The notes beneath the pieces are model-generated. The model was not told where the DNA came from, did no database searches, and saw only the letters and a list, made by a program, of their open reading frames with translations. The position numbers and the translations under genes are program-made. From Polyangiaceae bacterium (lineage in GTDB: Bacteria; Myxococcota_A; Polyangia; Polyangiales; Polyangiaceae), in contig JANXOF010000090.1 of NCBI GenBank assembly GCA_025353725.1, positions 1-43,239 of the forward strand: DNA of 43,239 bases. Reading direction: 5' to 3'. This document shows positions 1 to 8,924 of this stretch, one piece after another (the first letter of the stretch is position 1; every line of letters begins with the position of its first letter).

Positions 1-45
1 TCCGAGGGAAAAAGAGGCGAACGAAGACGCGTCCCGAATGAAAGG

Positions 46-84
46 ACGCAGAATGGGCCAGCGCCGTGCCGACCCATTCTGCGT
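46..84. repeat. Perfect 12-bp inverted repeat (hairpin)
   Basis: Arms acgcagaatggg (46-57) and cccattctgcgt (73-84) are exact reverse complements separated by 15 nt. It lies just beyond the 3' end of the transposase remnant on the minus strand. There is no T-run next to it, so a rho-independent terminator is not obvious. It could be a mobile-element end, a REP-like element or an RNA hairpin; the sequence alone does not decide. Confidence 0.6.
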
Positions 85-134
85 GCAGCATGCACGCCAC
101 GCGCTGCACAAATTCTTACGGATTTACGAGATCG

Positions 135-584
135 TTAACAGAATGCCTGACCCGTGAACTTCGACGCCGGCAAACACGAAACGCGGGCGACACTGCCGTC
201 GAGGAACTCCGCGAGATCGCGCTTCGGGCCCGGCGAGCAAGCTCGCTGCAGCGCCACGCTCAGCACTATCTCCCCGATCGAGGGACCGTCCTTCGCCCCG
301 CTACCGGCGCACGCGCGATCGATGTGTCCGATGACATCCAGCTGCTCGGCAACCCAGAGCAGCGCACCGGTATCGCCCACGGACCGAGTCCCGATCGTGC
401 GTGTCTCGCCAAGGTCCGACTTCGGAGGTGCGTCCGCTGGACCCAGCACAGCCTGCCGCGCAACCGAGCGCCCGAGCACCGAATCCCAGACCGACTGGGC
501 GGCGACGCGGTAGCGACGGCCGCTCATTTCTCGCTCGAAGATGTGCATATCCATCATGTAGCTAAAGCCTGGCGCCACATTCAA
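135..584 (-). pseudogene. IS1634-type transposase, N-terminal remnant
   Basis: About 149 residues resemble the N-terminal part of IS1634-like (IS4 superfamily) transposases: a short beta-rich start, then VGDTGALLWVAEQLDVIGHI, then PSIGEIVLSVALQRACSPGPKRD in two pieces, then a region ending in LPASKFTGQAF. In the family this is followed by Trp-Asp and several hundred residues carrying the DDE catalytic core. Here a TAA stop follows GQAFC and the downstream bases do not restore the core in any frame. No catalytic Asp/Glu can be present, so this is a dead fragment. It lies immediately beside the broken 5' end of the next gene, suggesting that the insertion destroyed that gene. No matching terminal repeats were identified. 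Confidence 0.72.
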
Positions 585-589
585 GAATA

Positions 590-1593
590 GTGCACGAATG
601 CGCAGCGTTTCCTACGCCCGGCCCATCTGAGCGCCCCGTGAGCGCGAAAGTAGGGCTAGGCGTGATCGGTGTGGGCTTTCTCGTCGGACTCAGATGGCAT
701 TTGTTTCACGACCTCGTGCCAAATACGTTTCACGCAAAAGTACCGCTTACGCTTAATCGAACGTGCTTTCGCGGCGTCGAGTATCTCTTCGCGTACACCA
801 CGCAATACGGTGTCGCGTGGCCGTGCTTCCTTGTCTGCGCGACTGTCCTTTTGACGCCAAAAAGTCGTACCTGGGTTTCGCTCTTTGGACGCGGCGGCTC
901 TGTGGAAGGCCTGGATGGCGCGATGCTCGCGACCTGCGTGCTGTGGTGTTTATACTTGGTATGGGTCGGCGGTGACTTTATGGAATTCCGATTTTGGTAC
1001 CCCTCGTGCCATTGAGCGCGCTGCTTCTCATTTCAGCCGCAAATAGCTATCGGTTCCCTGCACTCGTCCACGTTGCTTCACTCGCCACATGTGCACAGTC
1101 CGCGCTCTATCACTATCATACTTACGATGAGCCGTTCTTGCCCGACGGGGATGCGATCGAAACCATTCACGGACTTTCCGAACATTTAACAACGGGAAGG
1201 TGGCGTGCGATAGGCGAACGACTTCGCGTTATCTTCGGTGATAAAAGCGGGGTTAGTATCTCGATCGGCGCAGCGGGAGCGGTTCCGTTCTATTCCGGCT
1301 TACGCACCGTTGACGAACTTGGGCTCAGTGACCGCTGGATTGCCAAGCACGGAGACCACTTGTCGGATCGCCCGGGCCACGGGCGGATCGCACCTTTGGC
1401 GTATCTTGTCGAGCAGCATGTGAACCTCGCGATTTGGCGGGCTCTACTCGCATCGGATCGTGTTCCTCCGGGAGCCGCATGGGTAGAGTTTCCGACAGGC
1501 GATGGCTCTTGGTGCAGGGCTCTGTATCTGACCCGGAACGCTGAGGTGGACGCGGCTATCCTCCGGGACAGCTGGCGGACGTTTCCTCTCTAA
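590..1593 (+). pseudogene. AftB-like membrane glycosyltransferase, 5'-truncated and frameshifted
   Basis: Two reading frames together encode one multi-membrane protein. The first (590-1015) contains GLRWHLFHDLVPNTFHAKV and ends in WVGGDFMEFRFWYP; the second (from about 994) continues LVPLVPLSALLLISAANS and later SISIGAAGAVPFYSGL and ELGLSDRWIAKHG. These match the C-terminal half of a family of polyprenyl-phosphate-dependent, AftB-like glycosyltransferases, where GGDFMEFRFLVP is continuous. Restoring one T in the T4 run at 992-995 joins the frames. The usual first ~200 residues, with the DDAYI/RYA...EGYTN region, are missing and replaced upstream by the transposase remnant. Base composition looks more AT-rich than the surroundings. 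The family name is tentative; the truncation and frame break are seen directly. Confidence 0.62.
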
Positions 1594-1601
1594 CGGAAGG
1601 C

Positions 1602-1663
1602 TCGGGCGACGCGGCCTGAAGCCCACGCTACGGAGTGCATGGGCAGCCCGACCTGTTTTTTTT
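1602..1663 (+). terminator. Possible terminator with T8 run
   Basis: After the stop of the broken glycosyltransferase, tcgggc (about 1601) can pair with gcccga (about 1647), with a weaker inner ccca/tggg pairing, and an uninterrupted run of eight T follows at 1656-1663. The long, imperfect stem makes this a weak rho-independent terminator candidate. Confidence 0.3.
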
Positions 1664-1741
1664 GCTGGACTTAGCGAAGCGCATCACAACGTCCTGTTCG
1701 TTGGCCTTTCTGGGGCGGCCGGGGATAGAGCCTACGCGCGC

Positions 1742-2854
1742 CTACTCGGCTTTTGTTTCGGCCTTCGGCTCTCCAATGACCACGTTTTCGAGGTGCTGGA
1801 GTAAGCGCGAGGTAAACGTTCCGTTGGGGGGCTCGACCGTCCAGTCCTTAATGGAGACCGTATACATCAGCGCGTCTGGACCCACGCATTCGACCGTCTG
1901 GTGGAGTTCGCCAGGCGTCGTGATCGTCGGTATTAAGAACTGATAGGCAACGCGCATCGCATCGTGCAGGTCGCCAAAGAATCGCTTGACGTGAACATCG
2001 GCAAGTTTGAGCGAGTCGCGGAATTTACTCCGCCGCTGCGCAAGCGTCCCTGACGCCTCAGGAGGTGTCTCGTCAGAGCTCTTTTCGTCGAGGTACGAAG
2101 GGTTGAACCCCCAATCCTTGAATTCAGCTAAGTAGGCTTTGTGTGCCTTTGCGAGACTTGCAATTCCGAAAACCTCGAGAGCCCCGAAGGCATACGATTT
2201 GCTCCCGACCACTTTTAGGTCTCCGAAGCGTAAGAGAAACGCGCGATAGTCGGCGGGAAACTTCGTGCCGAACGCCGCCTCGAGCGCTTGAACGTCGGTC
2301 TCCTTGCCTGGCACTCCGACCTCGACGCCCAAGTGTTTCGCGGCCTCTTTGAGGAGCTCGTCGAGAGGCAAGCGGCGGAAGCCTTTGGGCAGCAGATCGC
2401 GAAGCAGGACGATCGACTCGGCTTCCGCGTCAGCGTTGCTATCGTCGTCTTCGTCGTCGCCCTCCTCCGGGAGTCCGACGACATCGCGCAGAATGACGTC
2501 GGTGAGTTCTAACTCTTTGAGGCCCCGTGCGTCCGTGAAGTCACATCGCGCGAGCTTGACCTTCTCGAAGGAGGCGCCCTCGAGGTTTGACCCCGTAAAG
2601 TCGCAGTCTTCGAGTTGCCCGCCATGAAAGTAGGCATTCGACAAATCGGCGTTTCGAAAGACCACCTTGGAAAGCTCGCAGCGCTCCCACTCCGACCCTG
2701 TGAGCTCGAGGCCCTCGAGGTTCGCGTTCGCACAAAAAACGCGAACGAGCGTGGCGCCGGTGAAGTCGCGCGAAAGCTTGTCTTCGAGACGGAGCTTGTT
2801 GAGTTCCGCAGAACCGAGGTTGAGAAGAGCGCCGAGCGATGGAGTCGCGATCAT
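1742..2854 (-). CDS. Pentapeptide-repeat / SMI1-KNR4 (SUKH-like) protein
   Basis: A 370-residue intact protein. Residues ~20-125 form pentapeptide repeats of the A(D/N)LxX kind (for example ADLSNAYFHGGQLEDCDFTG and SNLEGASFEKVKL), expected to fold as a right-handed quadrilateral beta-helix. An acidic linker (EEGDDEDDDSNADAEAE) follows. Residues ~185-340 resemble the SMI1/KNR4 (SUKH) fold, with LEAAFGTKFPADYRAFLLRFG as the hallmark. SUKH proteins are often immunity proteins of contact-dependent or polymorphic toxins, but some are regulatory. No signal peptide, so cytoplasmic. No toxin gene is adjacent; the flanks are the broken glycosyltransferase and the broken glycosidase. The start follows the ATG at 2854; there is no clear alternative. 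Substrate or partner unknown. Confidence 0.8.
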   Translation of the reverse strand: MIATPSLGALLNLGSAELNKLRLEDKLSRDFTGATLVRVFCANANLEGLELTGSEWERCELSKVVFRNADLSNAYFHGGQLEDCDFTGSNLEGASFEKVKLARCDFTDARGLKELELTDVILRDVVGLPEEGDDEDDDSNADAEAESIVLLRDLLPKGFRRLPLDELLKEAAKHLGVEVGVPGKETDVQALEAAFGTKFPADYRAFLLRFGDLKVVGSKSYAFGALEVFGIASLAKAHKAYLAEFKDWGFNPSYLDEKSSDETPPEASGTLAQRRSKFRDSLKLADVHVKRFFGDLHDAMRVAYQFLIPTITTPGELHQTVECVGPDALMYTVSIKDWTVEPPNGTFTSRLLQHLENVVIGEPKAETKAE

Positions 2855-3052
2855 GGGGCCCAGGACCCTAGTGGTCGCGCAGCCCGTCGTAAAGCACCGA
2901 GCTTGCTATTTCAAGTTAGCCCCACCAGTGAAGGGTGCCATAGCTTCGGTTCACTACGTCCGCGCGCGGCTCGTAGGCACGTGGTTTCAGTGCCCGTAGT
3001 CCTACCCGCACGGTCTCGATGGCGACCCACGCGCCAAAGTGATTGCGCCTTC

Positions 3053-4502
3053 TTAGTTCGAGCAACCGCTCCGTCCTTCTTGCTTTCCGTAGAGCAAAAA
3101 GTGCTGATAGCCGCTTGCCATCGCTCCCGTTTCCACGGCGTCTAACACGTCCGGATTTTCGCGCAAATAGGCTGTCTCATTGAAACATGCCACGTGCTCG
3201 TAGGCAGCAGGGAGACTCACGACGCAACTTAACTTCGTTGGCGAAACCGAAGCGAAATTTCCGTTCATTGCGCCGTCGTCCTGCATCAGGCCTCGCCACA
3301 TTGTGTCTTCGCTGCCGTAAAGTCCGGTATCGAGCGTCCACCATAACCAACCGCTGTAACCGTAAGCACAGCTTGCCTTGAAGTGGGAAGACTGGACCTC
3401 TGCTGACGCTGCTCGCGTAGGGCGACTCTCAGCGCCGAACTCGCCCATGACGATCGGTTTCTTGGAGGCCAAGGACGAAATTCCGAGCGATTGAAGTTCA
3501 AGCGCTACCCCCGAAGGCGTTTGGGTATAGTTGTGAGTGTCCAAGTAGTTGACGGTACTTCTTGCCACTTCGGCAAGCTTGAACGGGCGCCGGCCCGAGC
3601 CTTCAACTAGATTCGCGGCAAACAGACTTGCAGTCGTAAGCGCTCCAGGCTGAATCGACTTGATAGCGGCCCCTACTGTATTGATCCAGTTTTCTTTATT
3701 GTCATTCATTAGACGTTTTTTTCATTCACGGAAGCCATGTCGTAGGCCGCACCATTCGGCGCTACGAAACTCCCGGAGGTCCGGCTAAGTGGAGGCTCAT
3801 TCATGTCGAATTCGCCTTCATTGACAAGATCGTAGGCGAAAACCGTGTCGTCCAGGCCCGCGCCTACTACAGCTTTTGCTAACGAGCTGAAAAACGCAGC
3901 ATTCCCCTGAACGTACATAGGGATTAGATAGAGACCATTGACACCACCAACGCCATTATCCTGAGACGCGTACGAACTTTCAGGTTCGGAGAAACCCATT
4001 GATGAGTAACGATTGTTTTAATGTTCTCCGTGCGCTAGTTCGTTATGAAATACAACAGATTAGCGAGATACTGAGTGTTAATGTGCGAAGCAGTCTCGTC
4101 TTTTGCAGCTCCGTTTTCGTCAGCATTCACGAATGCTCGACTTACGTTGTATCCCATACTTTGCAGCCATGCCAAGTTGCTAGAGGCGAGGCCAGTATCG
4201 TACTTTCCTGAATCAAACATGGAGTGCCACCAAAGAGAGCCATTTAAGACTTGCCGGTCTACGTTTGCTCCGCGTGGCTCAAAAACTGAGCCATCACTCG
4301 CGTGTCGGAAGATTCCTCTACCGAGCGCGTCCGCGGCCACTCGGAATCCGACGGATGCGGAGCCACGAGTTGACGTCGAGGATCGGTCATCGCTTAGGCC
4401 TTTTGTAATCGCCGAAGTCCCGTAGCCTGATTCTCCAGTTGTGGCGCTGCAGGCAAAGAAGCCCGCTGTTACGCTGAGGATGAGCGCTAGGGTAATTTTC
4501 AT
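3053..4502 (-). pseudogene. Secreted GH5-like glycoside hydrolase, frameshifted
   Basis: Three minus-strand frames read as one gene. The first (from ATG at 4502) has a signal-peptide-like MKITLALILSVTAGFFACSA, then FEPRGANVDRQVLNGSLWWH and YLANLLYFI. The second (3999-3709) has the catalytic-acid-like FAYDLVNEGEFD. The third (3709-3053) has LDTHNYTQTPSG, KKPIVMGEFGAES (nucleophile-like Glu) and YSGWLWWTLD. This order (NEGE, later GEFG, then W) matches GH5/cellulase-superfamily TIM barrels. The last ~45 residues (YLRENPDVLDAVETGAMAS and YQHFLLYGKQEGRS) are a short repeat module often found at the ends of exported proteins. The second break is explained by one missing A in an A7 run (plus-strand T7 at 3716-3722). 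The first, around 4000-4045, needs more than one change and includes a TAA. Either a pseudogene or an error-prone stretch of assembly. Confidence 0.7.
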
Positions 4503-4761
4503 CGTTGGCCGGGCGACCGGACTAAGGCGGAGTGCAAACTTTGCGCCGGCTTCCGAAACCAAACAAGGGGTCCGCGTGGACGCCTGCGCCGCGCCGTTTA
4601 CGACCGAATACGACCGAAAAGTTCAGGTTAGCTTGATCTTCCGATCCGCCTCGAGCCGGAAACTTCCCACAGTGTCGCCGTAGACCCGCTCGCACGGGTC
4701 CTTAGATGAGCAACGCGCTTGCTTCGCTAGGACCGTTTCCGACGCGCCATCGGGCGCGCGA

Positions 4762-5157
4762 TCACACGAAGGCGGCGTGACGCCGGGCGAGGTGGACCAA
4801 AGCAGCTGACACGGAGGTAGCGAGTTCGCACAGCGTCTCGTCGCCCGGCGAAGAGAAGGCAAGGTAATCGCGCGCGATGACGTCGTAGCGCGGCATGAAG
4901 CGAAAACGTACGAGCTGTCGCCCGTGGCTCAGATCCATGCGCTCCGCTACGCTGCCATGATCGAGATCTTCCGCGAGAGGTTTCCCGTACCGTTTCATCA
5001 CCGCTTCGAGTGCGCCCTCGGGCAGCGGGAGACGCGTTGGTTCGGCGCCACTCTCGCCATCACATGCGACGGAAAGGTCTCCGCGATCGTTCAGGAGCCG
5101 CGTGCGCGAGAGGTCTCCGGTATCCGCGAGGGTTTCGTGGAGGGTAAGCTCTTGCAC
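4762..5157 (-). CDS. Hypothetical protein
   Basis: A 131-residue protein starting at a GTG (5157). It begins QELTLHETLADTGDLSRTRL and ends LARRHAAFV. No domain is recognised; it has no signal peptide or membrane segment, and is rich in Arg, Asp and Glu. It is transcribed divergently from the next gene with 86 nt between. Codon use looks like the neighbouring coding regions. Function unknown. Confidence 0.55.
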   Translation of the reverse strand: MQELTLHETLADTGDLSRTRLLNDRGDLSVACDGESGAEPTRLPLPEGALEAVMKRYGKPLAEDLDHGSVAERMDLSHGRQLVRFRFMPRYDVIARDYLAFSSPGDETLCELATSVSAALVHLARRHAAFV

Positions 5158-5243
5158 AGGCGCACCGTAGCGAAGTCCGCGGCATTACGATGAGAAAGCG
5201 ACACGCCTTGTGGGCGCGGCGTCTCAATGCGATGCTCTGAAGT

Positions 5244-5702
5244 ATGGAATGGGCATACAAGGCGACCGTGAAGCAAGTGGACCGAGCGGGCACCGTCATG
5301 CTCGCGAATCGCGGGCTTCTTTGTCGGCCGGTTCATGAAAAGACGGGCGTGATCTCCGACTTGTCGCGCGCCGTCGCGATCGGAGACGTCATTCACATGT
5401 ACTACACGGGCGTTCCCGGCAAGACCCCGGAAATTGGCTCGTTCGAGGTTATTACGAAGGAGAAGCACCCCAAGCCCGAGCTTTTCGGAGACCTTTTCCC
5501 CGAAACGAGCCTCTACACTGTGCTCGACGAGTCGCTCATTCGTGAGGTCGATATCCAAGGCCGCTACGAAGAAGACCGTGTTCTGAATCAATACACCGGG
5601 TGGATTATCCGGAAGCTCGGCCCCGCCAAGCCGTACGACGCAAAGGTTTTCCGCGGTCAATCGGTGCTTGTACGACTCGAACCGCTGCCCGATTCTGAAT
5701 AG
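5244..5702 (+). CDS. Hypothetical protein, possible PUA/EVE-like fold
   Basis: A 152-residue soluble protein. The stretch AVAIGDVIHMYYTGVPGKTP followed by IGSFEVITKEKHP resembles the core of EVE/PUA-like modules (GD, aromatic tyrosines, then a Gly-x-x-x-Val strand), which bind modified bases or RNA. The match is by eye and weak; the usual N-terminal W-rich strand of EVE proteins is not clear. The ATG at 5244 has no good Shine-Dalgarno sequence. Downstream, 74 nt separate it from the RCC1 lipoprotein on the same strand. Confidence 0.6.
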   Translation: MEWAYKATVKQVDRAGTVMLANRGLLCRPVHEKTGVISDLSRAVAIGDVIHMYYTGVPGKTPEIGSFEVITKEKHPKPELFGDLFPETSLYTVLDESLIREVDIQGRYEEDRVLNQYTGWIIRKLGPAKPYDAKVFRGQSVLVRLEPLPDSE

Positions 5703-5776
5703 GCGGGGTACGGAAGCGAAGCTCGCTTCGGGTCGCGCACATTGCGCCACGGCTGACCTCTTGCTAGGGACTCGGC

Positions 5777-7300
5777 GTGCCTTACAGAGCTCTTTCAAGA
5801 TTCTCGACCCCACAAAGCAGGCGCGGACTTCACTTGGCCGGGGTTCTCGTCTCCCTCAGCTGCGCGCTGCTGCACTGCGCCTCGAGCGACAGCAGCAGCG
5901 ACGCGCAGCCCGGCGTACCGGACGGTGGGCGCGGGGAAGCTGTCGTCGACGTCGACGTCGACGTTGAGGGGGGCGTCACGGTGCCGGATGGCGGAGCCCC
6001 ACTCGGTGACGGAGCCGTAGCCGTCGAAGGCCCCGGTGCTCCACTCGCCCCACCCACTGTTTTCACGGGCTCACAGCACACGTGCGCTATCAAAGCCGGT
6101 CGGGTGAAGTGCTGGGGTCTGAACTTCTCAGGACAGCTCGGCAACGGCATGAGTAGCCTCGAATCCCCCGGCGACGCTCCAGGCGAGATGGGCGCAGCCC
6201 TTGTGGCGGTAGACTTAGGCGCAGCGCGAACCGCAACGGCGCTCGCGCTAGGGCGAGACTACACGTGCGCGCTGCTAGACAACGGTAGCGTAAAGTGCTG
6301 GGGCGCCAACGATGACGGGCAGTTGGGCCAGGACGATGCCGTCGCGCGCGGTGGTGCAGCAGGCCCCCTCGGCGACGGTCTGCCGGCAGTAAACCTCGGG
6401 GAAGGTCGGAAGGCCACGGCGATCGCTTCTGGCAGTGCGCACGTCTGCGTCATCCTCGACGACGCGAGCGCCAAATGTTGGGGGGCGAATTCGTCGGGTC
6501 AGCTAGGGCAGGGCGATGACGTCACACGCGGCAACAAGGTGGGCGACATGGCGGGCTTGTTGCCGATCGCATTGCCAGCCGGCAGGACGGTGATTCGTCT
6601 GGCCGCCGGGAGCGACACGACATGCCTCCTGCTCGACGACGCGAGCGTCCGCTGCCTCGGCGCGAACATTAGTGGACAATTGGGCCTGGGTGACACGCTG
6701 CCACGCGGCAAAAGCCCCTCTCACTTAGGCGCCGGGCTCACCGCGGCCGACCTCGGCCCCGGGACCGTTCTCGGCGTGACGGTGGGCACCGGCGCAACAT
6801 GCGTTTCGCTCGAAGGAGGCTCGGTCAAGTGTTGGGGTAGGAACACTTCGGGTCAGCTAGGCGTGGGCTCCATCAATCCCTCGGGCGACTACCCGAAAGA
6901 CATGGGAGCCAAACTCCGCACGACGGACCTGGGCCCTGGGGCCTACGCGGTGAAAGTTGCGGGCGGCAACGGGTTCGCTTGCGCGCTTCTGAAGTCGGGG
7001 AACCTGAAGTGTTGGGGACTCAATACGTCCGGTCAGCTCGGGCTCGGCGATAAACTCCCACGAGGCGCAAAACCAGGCGAGATGGGCGCGGCACTTACGC
7101 CGCTCAGCCTCGGGACGAACCGCACAGCCGTCGAGCTTTCCGTAGGTTCGGCCCACGCCTGCGTTCGCCTCGACGACGGCGCGTACAAGTGTTGGGGAGA
7201 CAACTCGAACGGCAAGCTCGGACTCGGGGACAAGCCTTCCCGCGGCCTGAAGCTCACGGAAATGGGAGACGCACTTCCCGCCATTGACGTCGGACCCTAA
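5777..7300 (+). CDS. RCC1-repeat lipoprotein
   Basis: A 507-residue exported protein. The GTG start gives a basic N-terminus, a hydrophobic segment (LAGVLVSLSCALLHC) and a lipobox-like LLHC, so it is probably a lipoprotein with its mature end near residue 35. A low-complexity Asp/Val/Gly linker follows. The rest is seven RCC1 repeats, each carrying a C-(W/L)-G-x-N-x-x-G-(Q/K)-L-G core and an upstream CALL/CVIL-type cysteine; these should form a seven-bladed beta-propeller. The paired cysteines in each blade suggest disulphides in the oxidising envelope. Such proteins are numerous in myxobacteria; no enzymatic residues are apparent, so a binding or surface role is inferred. It is followed after 20 nt by the glycosylase gene on the same strand. 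Confidence 0.9.
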   Translation: MPYRALSRFSTPQSRRGLHLAGVLVSLSCALLHCASSDSSSDAQPGVPDGGRGEAVVDVDVDVEGGVTVPDGGAPLGDGAVAVEGPGAPLAPPTVFTGSQHTCAIKAGRVKCWGLNFSGQLGNGMSSLESPGDAPGEMGAALVAVDLGAARTATALALGRDYTCALLDNGSVKCWGANDDGQLGQDDAVARGGAAGPLGDGLPAVNLGEGRKATAIASGSAHVCVILDDASAKCWGANSSGQLGQGDDVTRGNKVGDMAGLLPIALPAGRTVIRLAAGSDTTCLLLDDASVRCLGANISGQLGLGDTLPRGKSPSHLGAGLTAADLGPGTVLGVTVGTGATCVSLEGGSVKCWGRNTSGQLGVGSINPSGDYPKDMGAKLRTTDLGPGAYAVKVAGGNGFACALLKSGNLKCWGLNTSGQLGLGDKLPRGAKPGEMGAALTPLSLGTNRTAVELSVGSAHACVRLDDGAYKCWGDNSNGKLGLGDKPSRGLKLTEMGDALPAIDVGP

Positions 7301-7320
7301 GCAGTCCGGCATGATGTGGC

Positions 7321-8103
7321 ATGCCTGAGGGGCACACCATCCACCGGCTCGCCCAGGACCTGTCTCGGGATCTCTTGGGTCAAAGCCTGAGCGTTTCTTC
7401 GCCTCAAGGGCGTTTCGAAGACGCGTCGAGGCTTCAGGGCACGCGCCTTATCAAAACCGGCGCGGTCGGGAAGCACTTGTTTCTCCACTTCGAGACGGCC
7501 GTGGTGCACATCCACCTCGGTCTTTTTGGGCGCTTTCGTCGCTCGAAGGCGCCAGGGCCGGAGGCGCGAGGCGCGCTTCGCCTTCGACTCGTGAGCGACG
7601 CGTACGTCTGGGATCTGAGCGGCCCGACCTGCTGCGAGGTGATCGCCGAAGACGCGAGAAACGAGCTGCTTGCGCGCCTCGGTGCCGACCCTCTCGCGGA
7701 CGCTGCGAATCCGAAGCCTGCTTGGGAGCGCATCCAAAAAACGGCTCGGCCGATAGGCGCGGTCCTCCTTGACCAGCGCATCTTCGCTGGGCTTGGAAAC
7801 GTGTACCGCGCAGAGATTTTATTCATGCTCGGCATCCACCCCGAGATGCCCGCGAAGAACTTAGCGAAGCGCGAGTTCAACGCCTTGTGGAAGCTCGCGC
7901 GCGAGCTCCTCGCCCGCGGGGTCAAGGAAAAGCGAATCGTGACGCGACCGGCCGTGAAGGGCAGGCGACTCCGGCGCGAAGAGGCACTCCACGTTTACGC
8001 CCGCCGCACCTGTGAGAAATGTGAAGGTACCGTGCGACGGTGGACGCTCGGTGCACGCGCCATCTACGCGTGCGAGACGTGCCAGCCGCAACGGCAGGCG
8101 TAG
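7321..8103 (+). CDS. Fpg/Nei family DNA glycosylase/AP lyase
   Basis: A 260-residue base-excision repair enzyme. It starts MPEGHTIHRLAQDL: Pro2 is the catalytic Schiff-base nucleophile and Glu3 the acid, and EGH/EGD at this place is typical of the Nei branch. The middle contains LDQRIFAGLGNVYRAEILFM (the helix-two-turn-helix). The C-terminus is a zinc finger with CEKC and CETC spaced by about 16 residues, with Arg before it. The length fits Nei/Nei2. The initiating ATG is fixed by the requirement for Pro2. It acts on oxidised pyrimidines or purines in DNA. Confidence 0.95.
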   Translation: MPEGHTIHRLAQDLSRDLLGQSLSVSSPQGRFEDASRLQGTRLIKTGAVGKHLFLHFETAVVHIHLGLFGRFRRSKAPGPEARGALRLRLVSDAYVWDLSGPTCCEVIAEDARNELLARLGADPLADAANPKPAWERIQKTARPIGAVLLDQRIFAGLGNVYRAEILFMLGIHPEMPAKNLAKREFNALWKLARELLARGVKEKRIVTRPAVKGRRLRREEALHVYARRTCEKCEGTVRRWTLGARAIYACETCQPQRQA

Positions 8104-8143
8104 GAGGCCATGTCGCGGGAGATCGCCGCTGCGCTTTGGAACA

Positions 8144-8849
8144 TTAAAGGCCAAAGCCTGGGATCGAACCCACTTCACGGACCGTGACATCGTAGCCCAC
8201 CCGATAGAAGCAAGCAGCCAAATCGGGCAGTTCATCGACAGCCGCGACCTCGAGGACAGCAAGCGCAGTGCTCGCGTTTCGGCTAGGCCAGTCAGGTTCC
8301 GCGTACTCGATAAACTCTCCCGCTTCTCTGCACGACTCACTCGGAGGACGGCCCTCGCTGGCCACCGCTATGCCGTCGGCGCAACTTGCAAGTAACGTTA
8401 CCTGGGTACTCGTCTTCAGGCCGTACCGGAGAGCCTCCGGCGACGGAACATGATCAAAGGTTCGAGTATCCATTCGTCTTTCGCTTGTGATTCCTGAAAG
8501 CCAACGGGCTCGTACCGTCTCCAGTGAATCAGTCGCCTTCGGGCCGTGACACACCGTATCCCGCTGGGCCTCGATGGACTTCGAGAGGGACACTCGATAC
8601 CAACAAATACGTCTCCGCGGCAAAAGGCACACGCGCAACACTCGTTACATCTGTGATGTCGCCGAGGGGATGTTTTTTTACCCGCTCCTCGATGGTGTCT
8701 GTTGAAGGGCAATCCTCACGAATCGATACGTAGGTATGCGTTAAGTACTCTTCGTGTGAGGTATATGGAACGCATCCTGATCCGAAGGTGGAGAGGGCGC
8801 TGAGAAACGCCGTTCGTAAAAGGAAAATTCGCGTATTGAACATCCGCAC
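8144..8849 (-). pseudogene. Probable small lipoprotein, frameshifted
   Basis: The N-terminal frame (8849 or ATG 8843 to 8529) encodes a hydrophobic signal ending FGSGC, a plausible though non-ideal lipobox, then a 75-residue mature part ending GYGVSRPEGD. The frame is then closed by TGA, but a second frame (8641-8144) continues with TDSLETVRARWLSGI and a long polypeptide to VGSIPGFGL. Joining the two near 8530-8545 would make one protein of about 230 residues. No domain is recognised. Alternatively the first part is a genuine 106-residue lipoprotein and the rest is chance. It is convergent with the glycosylase gene. Confidence 0.4.
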
Positions 8850-8924
8850 GGCGTACCAGAGGCCCGAGGAGTGAGCTTGACCACGCCCGCCAGGCGTACG
8901 CGTTCTCGCGCCAGCGTGTCGAGT

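Noticed and set aside
4623-4862. Minus-strand 79-aa frame with paired cysteines (ARCSSKDPCERVYGDTVG)
   Set aside because: Looks protein-like at its end but has no start or signal; overlaps the hypothetical gene. Could be an eroded gene end; not supportable.
5091-5813. Long minus-strand frame (240 aa) opposite the hypothetical gene at 5244-5702
   Set aside because: It mirrors a better coding frame and has no recognisable domain; chance open frame in GC-rich DNA.
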